Positions 19,885-27,926 of a stretch of DNA of 33,190 nt are shown here, piece by piece. Source of the DNA: a virus; IMG/VR virus record IMGVR_UViG_3300048836_000349, positions 1-33,190 of that record; one strand, written 5' to 3'. How positions within the stretch are numbered: the first letter of the stretch is position 1; every line of letters starts with the position of its first letter. Under the pieces are notes generated by a model. That model was not told where the DNA came from, did not search any database, and was given only the letters and a program-made list of their open reading frames with translations. The translations under genes were made by a program, and so were the position numbers.

Positions 19885-21363
19885 TTAAACCATTATGCGC
19901 TGGGTGCTTCCAGTAGATCCGCTTTGTTTTTTAAAGCGGACCGCACCGTAATATGCAAAAGCCGCCGCTTCGGTTGGATCGGATTGTATATCTGTATTCA
20001 TACTGGCATAACCGAACATGCCGTCTCTACCAATATCACGCTTTTTTACTGTCCTGATCGATACGTTAAGTGCGGGCTGGTCGTAATGGGTTAGGAGCTG
20101 TTGTTCTATACCCTCCATGAACGATCCATAGGCTGCGCCTGCCTCTTTTACGTTGGGAGTTAATATCCGTTTGCTTATTTTACGTTCGGACCGTACAAGC
20201 TCCTCTACGAGTAGCTGTGTGCCTGCTGCGCCGTCAATAATTATCTTGTTAGCCTTACGCCAGCGGTTCTCCGACAATAACCAAGCCGTCAGCCAGTGTG
20301 TGCCTGCGCTCATGGGCTTGCGCTCTATTAACTCGATATGCACCTTACCATTAGGCATTAAAACGCCCACAGCAAGCGATACAGCGCTTCTATCGGGTGC
20401 AAACTTGATCGCATAGACTAGGTTCGGGTTTTCAGGCAGTACAACCTCTTTGACGGCTAGAGGTAGCCACTGATCGTCTGATATAGCTCGCATGTTCTCT
20501 ACGCCTGCTATCCAGCCGAGGCGCATCTTGTTAAAGCTATCGACCGCCATTTGCCCTGCCTCTTTTTTAACTGCAGACGGCATTAGGAAGTAACCAAGGC
20601 TAGGGTTGGCTTGATACCACGCATCTTGGTCGTCAGGCTCTGTAATAGTTTCTACGGACCACTCCTGCCAGCATACATCGGTGGTCTTGCCGTCTAGTAC
20701 CTTACGGCGCATGCGTACAAAGACTGTACCATTACCGCCACCGCTTGGAGGTGTACCAGCGCGAATAGTTTGGTGGTTATGGTTTTTACCTGCAGAGATA
20801 GTAGGCAATAGCGCCTCCTGCTGGGCATCGGTCTCTTCCTGTGCCTCGTCCAGTAGCAATGTATCGTTGGTACTACCCAGACCGTTAGTACGAGTACGCG
20901 TTCGGAATACACAGCGCCCTCTATTGCGAAGCTCCACATAGTCTAGGCTCTTAGGGTCTTTATCAAACTCCTCTGTAAGCATGTCGCGGATCTCCTCCTC
21001 GGCATCGTAAAAGAAGCGCTGAATACGGCGTTTAATTTCTGTAACGGTAGTTTCACTCTGGGCTGTATAAATAATAGCCTCGCCCAGAAATACCATGCCA
21101 CCGACAATGCGAGCTATTAGAAGCTCCGATTTACCGTTCTGTCGTGGCACTAGCAAGCCACAGTCGGGGTTTACCCATACCCAGCCGTCTCCTGCTTCGT
21201 TTGGCTCTACTGCCATCCAGCGGTACAGAATAGATCGTTGCCAAGGTAAAAGCTTAACTCCGTAATGCTCTAGGAGTTGGACGGTTTTGTCGGCTAGCCA
21301 TATATCGCCATTACGGTATATATCAACGCGTGGTTTCTGATTGCCTTTTCGTGTCTCTGCCAT
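19885..21363 (-). CDS. terL: Terminase large subunit
   Basis: The 492-residue protein has the ATPase Walker A-like PRQNGKSE (73-80), and Walker B LLLDEAQE (169-176) with the catalytic Glu. A C-terminal nuclease region with acidic residues follows (AIKFAPDRSAVSLAVGV, KIIIDGAAGTQLLVEEL). PRQNGKSE with LLLDEAQE is typical of actinophage and related siphoviral enzymes. It pumps DNA into the procapsid at the portal. It starts two bases after the small subunit. Placement next to Dam and ParB, and far from the portal gene, is unusual. Confidence 0.95.
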   Translation of the reverse strand: MAETRKGNQKPRVDIYRNGDIWLADKTVQLLEHYGVKLLPWQRSILYRWMAVEPNEAGDGWVWVNPDCGLLVPRQNGKSELLIARIVGGMVFLGEAIIYTAQSETTVTEIKRRIQRFFYDAEEEIRDMLTEEFDKDPKSLDYVELRNRGRCVFRTRTRTNGLGSTNDTLLLDEAQEETDAQQEALLPTISAGKNHNHQTIRAGTPPSGGGNGTVFVRMRRKVLDGKTTDVCWQEWSVETITEPDDQDAWYQANPSLGYFLMPSAVKKEAGQMAVDSFNKMRLGWIAGVENMRAISDDQWLPLAVKEVVLPENPNLVYAIKFAPDRSAVSLAVGVLMPNGKVHIELIERKPMSAGTHWLTAWLLSENRWRKANKIIIDGAAGTQLLVEELVRSERKISKRILTPNVKEAGAAYGSFMEGIEQQLLTHYDQPALNVSIRTVKKRDIGRDGMFGYASMNTDIQSDPTEAAAFAYYGAVRFKKQSGSTGSTQRIMV

Positions 21364-21364
21364 A

Positions 21365-22153
21365 TTAACCCTCTACATCCTCTATGGTTACTCTTGATCT
21401 GAAGCTCATGTGATCCGCACCTTTGCCGTTTTCACTTGGGCGCTTACGCTTAACATCTGGCATATCGCCCATTAGCTGACCGAGCTTAGTTTCTTTTTTT
21501 GGACCGAGTCGCTTTTCATAATCTGCAATTTGAGTCATGATCTCGGTCATTTCACGCGTCAGGAGCGCCGTATCTCGGCTACCAGCGCCTTTGTCGAGTT
21601 TCTCGGCTATTTTATCGCGTGTAGCCATTAGAACGCCCAGACGGTCGTTTTCTAGCGCGAGCTGGGCTATTGTTTTCTTTTTCTTGTCGCCCGATGCGTT
21701 AGTAAGCCCTGCTTGGTGGATCTTGTCTATACGGTGTGGGTTGGCAATGATGTCGCGCCAGCGGAGTAGGGCAGAGTATGCTTCAGCATCCAATATATCC
21801 ATGCCAGTAGTAGAGAGTATCTGCAGTTTGCGCGCCGGTACGGTTTTAAAGTAGTTAAGCCAGCTATCATAGTCCTGCTGCTTGGTAAGTTTAATCTTGA
21901 GGTTCTTTTCATTCCACATAGCCGCTAGAGCTTGGAATTGGCTCGCCGACTGCTTTAGGAAGTACGCCTCGAACATAGCATCGGTAATGACTGGTTTTTT
22001 GGGCTTCGTAAGATTTTTCGTCCTTTTTTGAGCCGTTTTTTGTGATTTTTTTGCAAATTTAGGCACTAATTCAGATTTTTCGTCCTTTTTTGGCTTGGTA
22101 GCTTTAACAGTACCCTTGGTCTTGGGAGTGGTTGTTTTACTCTTAGCGACCAT
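21365..22153 (-). CDS. Terminase small subunit (putative)
   Basis: The product has about 262 residues (ATG 22153 preferred over ATG 22165; both lie inside the end of the Dam gene). The first 55 residues are a Lys/Thr-rich disordered tail (TTTPKTKGTVKATKPKK). The core has TDAMFEAYFLKQSASQFQALAAMWNE, and a long helical part has LALENDRLGVLMATRDKIAEKLDKG and SRDTALLTREMTEIMTQI. This last pattern is typical of actinophage small terminases, which recognise the packaging site. It is directly upstream of terL. Confidence 0.75.
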   Translation of the reverse strand: MVAKSKTTTPKTKGTVKATKPKKDEKSELVPKFAKKSQKTAQKRTKNLTKPKKPVITDAMFEAYFLKQSASQFQALAAMWNEKNLKIKLTKQQDYDSWLNYFKTVPARKLQILSTTGMDILDAEAYSALLRWRDIIANPHRIDKIHQAGLTNASGDKKKKTIAQLALENDRLGVLMATRDKIAEKLDKGAGSRDTALLTREMTEIMTQIADYEKRLGPKKETKLGQLMGDMPDVKRKRPSENGKGADHMSFRSRVTIEDVEG

Positions 22154-23069
22154 TCCAGTACACATTCTCGTAGTTATAGGTTGCCTTGTCGCTATAAGCG
22201 CTGGCTAACAGGCTTCGGGTATTTACTGCCTTTACCAGTTTAAAGCGAGGATCGCTTACCTTATAACTACTGATGTATACAGGGTAGTCCCTAGTCATGC
22301 ACCATTCATAAAATGCTTTATGGTCAAAGCCTCCCTCGCGGTACTCCGCAGTGCCTTCGTATGGTGGGTCGCAGTAGACTATGGGGCGCTCGCCGATAAT
22401 TGGTACTGCATCATAGCTCAAGCCCTTTGTAATGCCTAGACAGCTAATGCCGGGCATGTTCTCTATTTGTTTTAAGCGCTCAAGCCTTGCTAGGTGCTGC
22501 AATGCTCCGAGGTACTGTATCTGGCGCGCCAGTACAATCCTGCGCTGATAAGGCGTATGGTAGCGCTTGGGGTCTAGAAATATGCGTGTTTGAATAACTT
22601 TTTTATACTCTTTGAGTGCGTATTCGTCTGCAAACTCCTCTAGGTACTTTATGTCGCCCTCTCCAGTAGTAGCCAGCTTTGCAAGCTCCTGTTTGAAGTC
22701 CTGTATTGGTAATCCGTATAAATAGCTCTTCTGGTTGTTACCGAATGTCCAGCATGTCTGCAGTAGCCCTGCATACCAATCATCGCCTGTGTAGCCTTTC
22801 TCAAACTCTGCGCGCGTTACAAAGTCCATAGGTATTTCGCCACCGTCTTTTAAGTGCTGCATAAGGTTGCTTATGGCTAATGAAAGCTCGTTATAGCACA
22901 CATCAAGGTGCGGATACTTACGGACCACATACAAAGCCACGCTACCACCACCGCCGAACAGATCAAAGAAAGAGTCCGCATCGGGGTGTCGGTTGATTAT
23001 AAAGGGTATAATTTTATCTACTAGTTTTTGCTTTGACCCCATGTAAGGGATGCCATAGTGTCGTGCCAT
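22143..23069 (-). CDS. DNA N6-adenine methyltransferase (Dam/D12 class)
   Basis: The 308-residue protein shows PYMGSKQKL near the N-terminus (8-16), the SAM-binding FDLFGGGGS (35-43) and the catalytic DPPY (234-237). This order and size match D12-class (Dam-type) adenine methylases. No partner restriction enzyme is nearby, so it is an orphan methylase, likely for self-protection or for regulating packaging. The C-terminus overlaps the small terminase. It lies 15 bases after the ParB-like gene, a common pairing in phages. Confidence 0.9.
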   Translation of the reverse strand: MARHYGIPYMGSKQKLVDKIIPFIINRHPDADSFFDLFGGGGSVALYVVRKYPHLDVCYNELSLAISNLMQHLKDGGEIPMDFVTRAEFEKGYTGDDWYAGLLQTCWTFGNNQKSYLYGLPIQDFKQELAKLATTGEGDIKYLEEFADEYALKEYKKVIQTRIFLDPKRYHTPYQRRIVLARQIQYLGALQHLARLERLKQIENMPGISCLGITKGLSYDAVPIIGERPIVYCDPPYEGTAEYREGGFDHKAFYEWCMTRDYPVYISSYKVSDPRFKLVKAVNTRSLLASAYSDKATYNYENVYWNGR

Positions 23070-23084
23070 AATTAAACTCCATTT

Positions 23085-23576
23085 CTAATCCTCAAACTCT
23101 AGACCACAGCCGGGGCATGTATGTACATTACCCTGACTATCCTTAGAGGCTGGCTCATCGCCTTCCTCTTTGATGTCTCCGAAGTTAAAGTTTGGCACGC
23201 CCCATGCTTCCAGCTCGGCAATATCCCACTGGTTAGCAATAATATCAGTATCCCACTCACCAGAGGCGGTGTTGTCTTTGATTATAAATTCACGTTTTTG
23301 TTTTTCGCTTAAGCCTATAACCTGCTTTACGGTTACATCAGAGTATCCGAGGTCTTTAAGCGCGTATATGCGCTGGTGGCCGCCGAGGATTGTTAGGTTT
23401 TCATCTACCACTATCTCTCGGAGCTGTTTCATCTCTGGGAAGTCACGCAGGGACTTCTTGAGCGCCTCGTATGCCTTTTTATTGATCTTGCGAGGGTTTA
23501 AGTCGTTAGCTATGAGCTTATCGACTTTCTCTACATAGACCTTTACTTGTACCTCTGTTGGTTGTGCTTTTGCCAT
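23085..23576 (-). CDS. ParB-like nuclease-domain protein
   Basis: The 163-residue protein holds a ParB/Srx N-terminal domain. It has a VEKVDKLIANDLNPRKINK strand-helix, the nucleotide-binding GGHQR (65-69), then VIGLSEKQKREFIIKDN. A short acidic C-terminus ends with a half zinc finger, TCPGCGLEFED. It lacks the long HTH and dimerisation parts of chromosomal ParB. Such proteins often accompany phage adenine methylases and may regulate or guide them. No parS-like palindrome was noticed. Confidence 0.8.
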   Translation of the reverse strand: MAKAQPTEVQVKVYVEKVDKLIANDLNPRKINKKAYEALKKSLRDFPEMKQLREIVVDENLTILGGHQRIYALKDLGYSDVTVKQVIGLSEKQKREFIIKDNTASGEWDTDIIANQWDIAELEAWGVPNFNFGDIKEEGDEPASKDSQGNVHTCPGCGLEFED

Positions 23577-23652
23577 TTTCGCCTTCTCCTTTATTACCGG
23601 GTAGTTCCCGTATGCGTTATGGTTTATGGTTTAATTGTATCACAAGCGTAGA

Positions 23653-23661
23653 TGTTACAAT
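23653..23661 (+). promoter_or_regulatory. Extended -10 promoter for zinc-knuckle HNH gene
   Basis: TGTTACAAT on the plus strand, about 32 bases before the preferred ATG at 23694. It is divergent to the ParB gene. Confidence 0.5.
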
Positions 23662-23693
23662 GGTTGCATAGTAAATGGAGGTATTGGCGGTAC

Positions 23694-24074
23694 ATGGATA
23701 GGTTTCCAAAAAAGCCCTGTAAGCATTGCGGTTTGATGGGTCACTTCCCATACCAATGTCGCACAAACCCCAGAAAAGCACTGAAGCGTGTGCCTATTAA
23801 GAAAGTAGGCAAGACTACAAAACAGTGGTTTATTACTCGAGCAACGTGGATTAGAAAGAACCCACCGACAGTAGAGGGCAAATATTGGATATGCTACCTC
23901 CAAATACACCCTTGGTGTCCTGTAAAACTTACTCTAGAAACGCTAACGCTTGACCATGTAGTTAGCAGAAGTCGTGATCCAAGTCTCCGATTCAACCTTG
24001 ATAATATAAAACCTGCTTGCCAGTACTGTAATACAGAGAAAGGTAGCAAGTCGCTTGACCAAGTAAAGCCATAA
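23694..24074 (+). CDS. HNH endonuclease with CCHC zinc knuckle
   Basis: I choose ATG 23694 (MDRFPKKPCKHCG), with GGAGG about 12 nt upstream. The 126-residue protein starts with a perfect CX2CX4HX4C zinc knuckle (C9, C12, H17, C22), then a basic linker and an HNH core (LTLDHVVSRS with D87/H88, N104, and CQYC at 109-112). HNH enzymes cut DNA in homing or packaging. The plus orientation, own promoter and own terminator between lysis and ParB genes suggest a mobile, independently expressed nuclease. The zinc knuckle could bind single-stranded nucleic acid. Confidence 0.85.
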   Translation: MDRFPKKPCKHCGLMGHFPYQCRTNPRKALKRVPIKKVGKTTKQWFITRATWIRKNPPTVEGKYWICYLQIHPWCPVKLTLETLTLDHVVSRSRDPSLRFNLDNIKPACQYCNTEKGSKSLDQVKP

Positions 24075-24078
24075 ACGG

Positions 24079-24155
24079 TATACTGTTAGTATTCAGTTGA
24101 GTAGACAAACACTGACCAAAACAAAAGGAGCGCTATTGCGAGGGCGCTCCTTTTT
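24079..24155 (+). terminator. Bidirectional terminator (with possible short RNA upstream)
   Basis: AGGAGCGC (24126-24133) and GCGCTCCT (24144-24151) form an 8-bp stem flanked by A4 and T5, so it can stop both the HNH transcript and the leftward lysis transcript. A TATACT box at 24079-24084 just after the HNH stop could start an RNA of about 65 nt ending at this hairpin; no -35 is evident. Confidence 0.8.
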
Positions 24156-24167
24156 GGTTGTCGGTCG

Positions 24168-24446
24168 TTACTTCTGTAAGAAGCTCGGCGCGATACCGTT
24201 TGATTTGAGTGTGTCGTTTTTATGTATGTATGTGTCGATGGTCTTGGCTAGAAAGCCCACCACAGCCACAATGACTACGGCTAGATTAACAGTCAAACCA
24301 CCGACAGTAACCGTTACGTCTGCTACAGCGCCGCTACTAGCCAAGGCAGTTAATGCGACTACTACTAAGCCGAGAATACCGAACCACAGACCACGCCCGA
24401 TAGACTTTAGAGTTTCAATTAGTGCTTTACGCTTTGCATCATCCAT
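24168..24446 (-). CDS. Holin (two membrane segments)
   Basis: The 92-residue protein has a basic helical start (DDAKRKALIETLKS) and two hydrophobic segments (about 20-40 GLWFGILGLVVVALTAL and 49-67 LTVNLAVVIVAVVGFLA). The polar end contains TYIHKNDTLKSNG. Size, topology and position after the endolysin fit a class II holin, which would form holes that let the endolysin reach the wall. Its ATG overlaps the stop of the 29-residue gene. Confidence 0.75.
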   Translation of the reverse strand: MDDAKRKALIETLKSIGRGLWFGILGLVVVALTALASSGAVADVTVTVGGLTVNLAVVIVAVVGFLAKTIDTYIHKNDTLKSNGIAPSFLQK

Positions 24447-24535
24447 TACAAGTCCTCCAATACATCCTCGATAGCATCTTCTATACCACCGACAATTTTA
24501 CCGGGAATCTGCAGTATCTCGCCGAAGAGTCCCAT
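24446..24535 (-). CDS. 29-residue amphipathic peptide between endolysin and holin
   Basis: ATG 24535 overlaps the endolysin stop (TAATG) and its own stop overlaps the holin ATG (TAATG). AAGGG lies 7 nt upstream. The peptide starts MGLFGEILQIPGKIVGG and ends EDAIEDVLEDL, so a hydrophobic front and an acidic amphipathic helix. The position suggests a role in lysis timing or membrane association. No family known to me. Confidence 0.6.
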   Translation of the reverse strand: MGLFGEILQIPGKIVGGIEDAIEDVLEDL

Positions 24536-25632
24536 TATTTTACCCTTATTACCCAGCCAGCTTGTACATAGTTAGCCGACATACTTGGGTACTTTCCTTT
24601 ATTCCAATCAACAAGTGTCTGAATAGGTGTGCCAAAACGAGCAGATACGTTGCCTAGGTAGCCTGCTGGACCACTAGGAATAGTAAAGTACTGTGCCACG
24701 CTTTGTGCTGGAGCGCCGACTTTCTGGTTAACTAATGCCTGTATAGCGTTTGGATCGTAACCTGCTTGCTGTAAGCGGTTAATACGCTCTTGACCATTAC
24801 CCCAGAGTCCACCGATTACTTCGTTTGCAATCTGGTCGTTTGACTTCTTAGCTGGTGCGCCACCGAGCTTTTGGTTTACGATAGCCTGTACTGCAGTAGG
24901 ATCATATCCAGCCGCACTCAGCTTGTTTTTTCGATCCTCGCCATTACCCCATGCACCAGCAATAACCTCATCGGCGATTTGCTCGTTAGTTTTCTTAGCT
25001 GGTGGAGGAGTTGGTGCTGGGCTACTGCCATCACGACCGCCCTTTGCATAAGCTCGCCACTGGTCAGGAGTTAATATGGATCGGTTAAGGTCTAGGTTAC
25101 CATTGTAGTCTGCCAAGCGCCCTGTGCTGGCGTATTGGCGTATTACTGAGCCTAGGAGCTGTGGTTCATCACGATAGCCTGTAGGGGCGCTAGATGGGTA
25201 TGCTGCTACCCACAAGCCACAATTCTCTTGCTGGGCTACTGCAGGTATGCCTTGAGCTGCTAGAGGGCTTGCAGAGCCGTAGATAATAGGTGGCACGTTA
25301 GTACGAGCCTTTACCTGCTTAACAAACGAGCGAACCCAATCAGGACCGCGCGATATAGCGTTAGCCTCCCAGTCGAGTACCAGAATAGCCTCGCCGACAT
25401 AGCCTTGTACGTTATCAATGAAGTAATTAGCCTCTGCAACAGGGTCTAGACCGCTTGCGAAGTGGTAAACACCGACAAGCTTGCCACGAGCCTTGGCTTT
25501 TTGGTACTGGGAGTCACAGAACGGCGATACAAAACTTGTGCCTTCGGTTGCTTTAATGATTACAAAGTCGTAATCCTTTACTAGCTCGGTTACGTTTGCT
25601 GGTTGCCAACCACTGATGTCTATACCGTTCAT
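24535..25632 (-). CDS. GH25 muramidase endolysin with two Cpl-7 repeats and LysM-like end
   Basis: The product has 365 residues. The N-terminal GH25 domain (1-195) shows GIDISGWQ with Asp5, KATEG with Glu30 and VLDWEA with the DxE pair (87-89). A Pro-rich linker leads to two Cpl-7 (CW_7) wall-binding repeats (217-255 and 267-304, each IA-EVI-G-WGNG ... AGYDP-A-QA-VNQK). A LysM-like end follows (313-365, YFTIPSGPAG, VDWNKGKYPS). It cleaves the glycan strand of peptidoglycan at lysis. There is no signal peptide, so it depends on the holin. GGAGGGG precedes the ATG. Confidence 0.95.
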   Translation of the reverse strand: MNGIDISGWQPANVTELVKDYDFVIIKATEGTSFVSPFCDSQYQKAKARGKLVGVYHFASGLDPVAEANYFIDNVQGYVGEAILVLDWEANAISRGPDWVRSFVKQVKARTNVPPIIYGSASPLAAQGIPAVAQQENCGLWVAAYPSSAPTGYRDEPQLLGSVIRQYASTGRLADYNGNLDLNRSILTPDQWRAYAKGGRDGSSPAPTPPPAKKTNEQIADEVIAGAWGNGEDRKNKLSAAGYDPTAVQAIVNQKLGGAPAKKSNDQIANEVIGGLWGNGQERINRLQQAGYDPNAIQALVNQKVGAPAQSVAQYFTIPSGPAGYLGNVSARFGTPIQTLVDWNKGKYPSMSANYVQAGWVIRVK

Positions 25633-25671
25633 GAGTTCCCCTCCATTTAGTTATTTATATTGTAACACGCA

Positions 25672-25986
25672 CTACCAGTTGTTTGATAGTGGTACAGGGT
25701 TCTCTACTTTAAGTCCAGCGTAGTCAGAGTCCATTTTAGCGCCCTTTTTACGGTTACATCGGCTGTGGGTGAGCTGCAGGTTATCTAGTTCGTAAAGCGA
25801 GCCACCACGAGCTATAGGCACTATGTGATCTACCTCTACCGCATTAGCCGAGAACGCTGGTGCATCTAGATCTATCCAACCATGACAAATAGCGCAGTAA
25901 GGCTCTTTGCTAGCTATAGCACGTTTACGAGCTATACCCCACTCAGTACCACCGCGAATGCGCTTTTTAGGTACTAGATTATCCAC
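25672..25986 (-). CDS. HNH endonuclease
   Basis: The start is GTG 25986, with AAGGA about 9 nt upstream. The 104-residue protein has YCAIC (30-34), EVDHIVPIARGG (51-62) with the catalytic Asp-His, LDNLQ (67-71) with Asn69, and HSRCNRKKG. This is a complete small HNH domain with a zinc site. In siphoviruses such enzymes assist terminase at packaging or act as free-standing homing nucleases. It is unrelated in layout to the plus-strand HNH protein. Confidence 0.85.
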   Translation of the reverse strand: MDNLVPKKRIRGGTEWGIARKRAIASKEPYCAICHGWIDLDAPAFSANAVEVDHIVPIARGGSLYELDNLQLTHSRCNRKKGAKMDSDYAGLKVENPVPLSNNW

Positions 25987-25991
25987 AGAAC

Positions 25992-26228
25992 TTATCCTTG
26001 TCGTTTTGGATCGGCAATTATACCCTCTGGGAGCATATGTTCTGGTACACGATTAAGGTGTGCGATAGTTTTAGCAATTGCATCTTTTTTGCTGTCGGCT
26101 TCTACGTCAACGCTGAATGCAGGCTTTTCGCAACTTACGCTATATATAGTAGAAGTACGCTTATCGTCGTAAGGAACGATTACTGCTTTAGCGTTTTCTA
26201 GAGCTTCTGATACGGTTACTTTTTTCAT
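25992..26228 (-). CDS. Hypothetical protein
   Basis: The 78-residue soluble protein begins KKVTVSEALENAKAVIV. It has alternating strands and one helix (KKDAIAKTIAHLNRVP). It lies between the last tail gene and the HNH gene. It looks like a small alpha-beta domain with a WD-free double-psi or dsRBD-like pattern, but no family can be named. Confidence 0.6.
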   Translation of the reverse strand: MKKVTVSEALENAKAVIVPYDDKRTSTIYSVSCEKPAFSVDVEADSKKDAIAKTIAHLNRVPEHMLPEGIIADPKRQG

Positions 26229-26237
26229 GTAGTACTC

Positions 26238-27467
26238 CTATAGGTATGCACACACTGCTTGTAAGTAGCAGTTTACCACCTCGTTACGGTTATATATAGT
26301 GGTCACGGTCGCACCAGTAAAGGCGCGTGATATTAGATAGAATGGCGTATTGGAAGTTAAGCTCACAATATCGTCAGCAAACTGGTTAGATGAGGTACTA
26401 CCAACACTACCAGACGCTTCTTGATATGCCATCAACTTAGGGTGTGATGGTGTGCTTGTAGAAGTAGACAACGCCCCTTGTATAAGAGGTGTAGATCCGT
26501 TAGCCTGTAGTTGAACTTTCATTGACAACTTCCATAAACCAATAGGCACTGCAATTTGTTGAGAAGCAAGGTTATACCAAGTGCCTACAACAGGCGAACC
26601 TTGGCTACGCTGGGTACTATCAGTAAAAGTAACAGTCCAGATAGTAGGGTCAATAGGAAAGCCATCGGGTGATTTTTCTCTACTATATGCTGGCAGATAT
26701 ATACGCTCGTTGTTTAGAGTGTAGCCTCCTACGTGACCTTGATATATAACTATCGTGGTGGCGTTAGTAAGTTTAACTATAAATCCGTATTTCCAGCCAC
26801 CTGTAAGCTGCCAGTAACGCACCTTTTGTCCGAGTGTAAATATTGTGCTATCTGGGACTGTAACTGTCGCAAGTTTGTTAGTGTTATCCCAAGCAGAGTA
26901 TGCCCAGAAGTCCCACGCTGCGCTCTGGCTCTTCCAGCCACCATTTGTAATTGCATGAGCGAATGTTCGGAGATCGTCAATAACAGAGTTACCGATACTT
27001 GTTACACCTGCGCCAACTCGCACACGCGCTAGCTTGATGTATGGGTTACCGCTACCAGCTGCGCTTTGCAATGAGGCATCGCTAGGGTCTGCAGGCGATC
27101 CTGCAGGAGTGCCTGCTACAACCTTAGTTGCTACAACGCCGTTTGTGTTATTACTTACACCTGTGCTTGGGGCTTGGTTATAGTCAATGTACATAATGAC
27201 TATATCTCGGCGAGGGTTGCTAGGGTCTGCAGTTGTAATAGCCTTGTTTAATGTCGCATCATTAAAACTCGGATGTCCATAAGTACCATCCGAGCGAGGA
27301 ATTACAGCATCGCCAACAGCGATGTCTACGCTCATGTTCGCACCAGCACCACGCTGGCTAACAGCTAGCCCAGATAATACCTCTCCAGCATATCCTTTAT
27401 AGATAGCTCGAAGGTGTCCGCTTTCGCTTGTTTTGCCGCCGTCTCTGTTGGTTGTGCCTAAACTCAT
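26238..27467 (-). CDS. Minor tail / receptor-binding protein
   Basis: The product has 409 residues. The N-terminal region (1-165) resembles minor tail or baseplate proteins of actinophages (AVSQRGAGANMSVDIAVGDAVIPR, RDIVIMYIDYNQAP, IKLARVRVGAGVTSI). The rest is beta-rich, Ser/Thr-rich and lacks enzyme motifs, fitting a receptor-binding or fibre tip domain. It has its own extended -10 promoter (27489-27497) and AGAAGGA ribosome site. It is the last gene of the tail module and the likeliest host-range determinant together with the three small proteins upstream. Confidence 0.75.
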   Translation of the reverse strand: MSLGTTNRDGGKTSESGHLRAIYKGYAGEVLSGLAVSQRGAGANMSVDIAVGDAVIPRSDGTYGHPSFNDATLNKAITTADPSNPRRDIVIMYIDYNQAPSTGVSNNTNGVVATKVVAGTPAGSPADPSDASLQSAAGSGNPYIKLARVRVGAGVTSIGNSVIDDLRTFAHAITNGGWKSQSAAWDFWAYSAWDNTNKLATVTVPDSTIFTLGQKVRYWQLTGGWKYGFIVKLTNATTIVIYQGHVGGYTLNNERIYLPAYSREKSPDGFPIDPTIWTVTFTDSTQRSQGSPVVGTWYNLASQQIAVPIGLWKLSMKVQLQANGSTPLIQGALSTSTSTPSHPKLMAYQEASGSVGSTSSNQFADDIVSLTSNTPFYLISRAFTGATVTTIYNRNEVVNCYLQAVCAYL

Positions 27468-27488
27468 AATATTATCCTTCTGTTTATT

Positions 27489-27497
27489 ATTTTACCA
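27489..27497 (-). promoter_or_regulatory. Extended -10 promoter for minor tail gene
   Basis: Reverse strand TGGTAAAAT in the 36-base gap between two tail genes, about 20 bases before the ATG. It overlaps the region also needed for the ribosome site, leaving a very short leader. Confidence 0.5.
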
Positions 27498-27503
27498 TAA
27501 ATA

Positions 27504-27926
27504 TCAAGGCGCACTATTAGTTATATTCAAAGTACCCTTTTTGGGAGAGAATACAAAAAACTTGGCTCTAAACTTACTGCCTGCGCCACCAGCTCCATAG
27601 ATACGAACATACCAACTATATGGGTCGGCTGCATCCTTGTATACAGAGCCGTAAGTGAGGTTATTCATGGTTGCATAGTCGAACTGTCCGTAAAATAGAG
27701 CGAAGCCATCCGAAGTGTCGCCATCATCTGGCACGTGTGTAATTCTAAAGAGCCGATCATAGCTAGCAGATACGTTATTAAGATCTATATCCCACACTCC
27801 TACACCAGTAGTACTTCTATATACTACCCAGCCATCGCCTGCAGTAGGTTGCTTAGTTTTAAGCTCCTCCAGTGCCTTTTGAGCTGCCATAAAGCGCTCT
27901 TGTAGTGATGCAATATCCTGTCTCAT
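27504..27926 (-). CDS. Small baseplate protein, paralogue 3
   Basis: The product has 140 residues. The N-terminal helix (IASLQERFMAAQKALEELKTKQ) is followed by GDGWVVYRS and beta strands, ending GTLNITNSAP. It shares layout with the two genes upstream: about 20-25 residues of coiled coil ending in (L/I)K-x-x-Q-x-x-G-x-D, then a beta domain with a GT(L/I) strand at the C-terminus. ATGA overlap with its neighbour. Probably a tail tip or receptor-binding protein. Confidence 0.65.
   Translation of the reverse strand: MRQDIASLQERFMAAQKALEELKTKQPTAGDGWVVYRSTTGVGVWDIDLNNVSASYDRLFRITHVPDDGDTSDGFALFYGQFDYATMNNLTYGSVYKDAADPYSWYVRIYGAGGAGSKFRAKFFVFSPKKGTLNITNSAP

Noticed and set aside
23085-23576. True plasmid-type ParB partition system
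   Set aside because: No ParA gene, no parS-like palindrome and no ParB HTH or dimer domain; pairing with an adenine methylase fits the phage-type ParB-domain protein.
25979-25987. Perfect DnaA box TTATCCACA
   Set aside because: It coincides with the GTG start and second codon of the HNH gene and stands alone, so it is probably chance from coding sequence.
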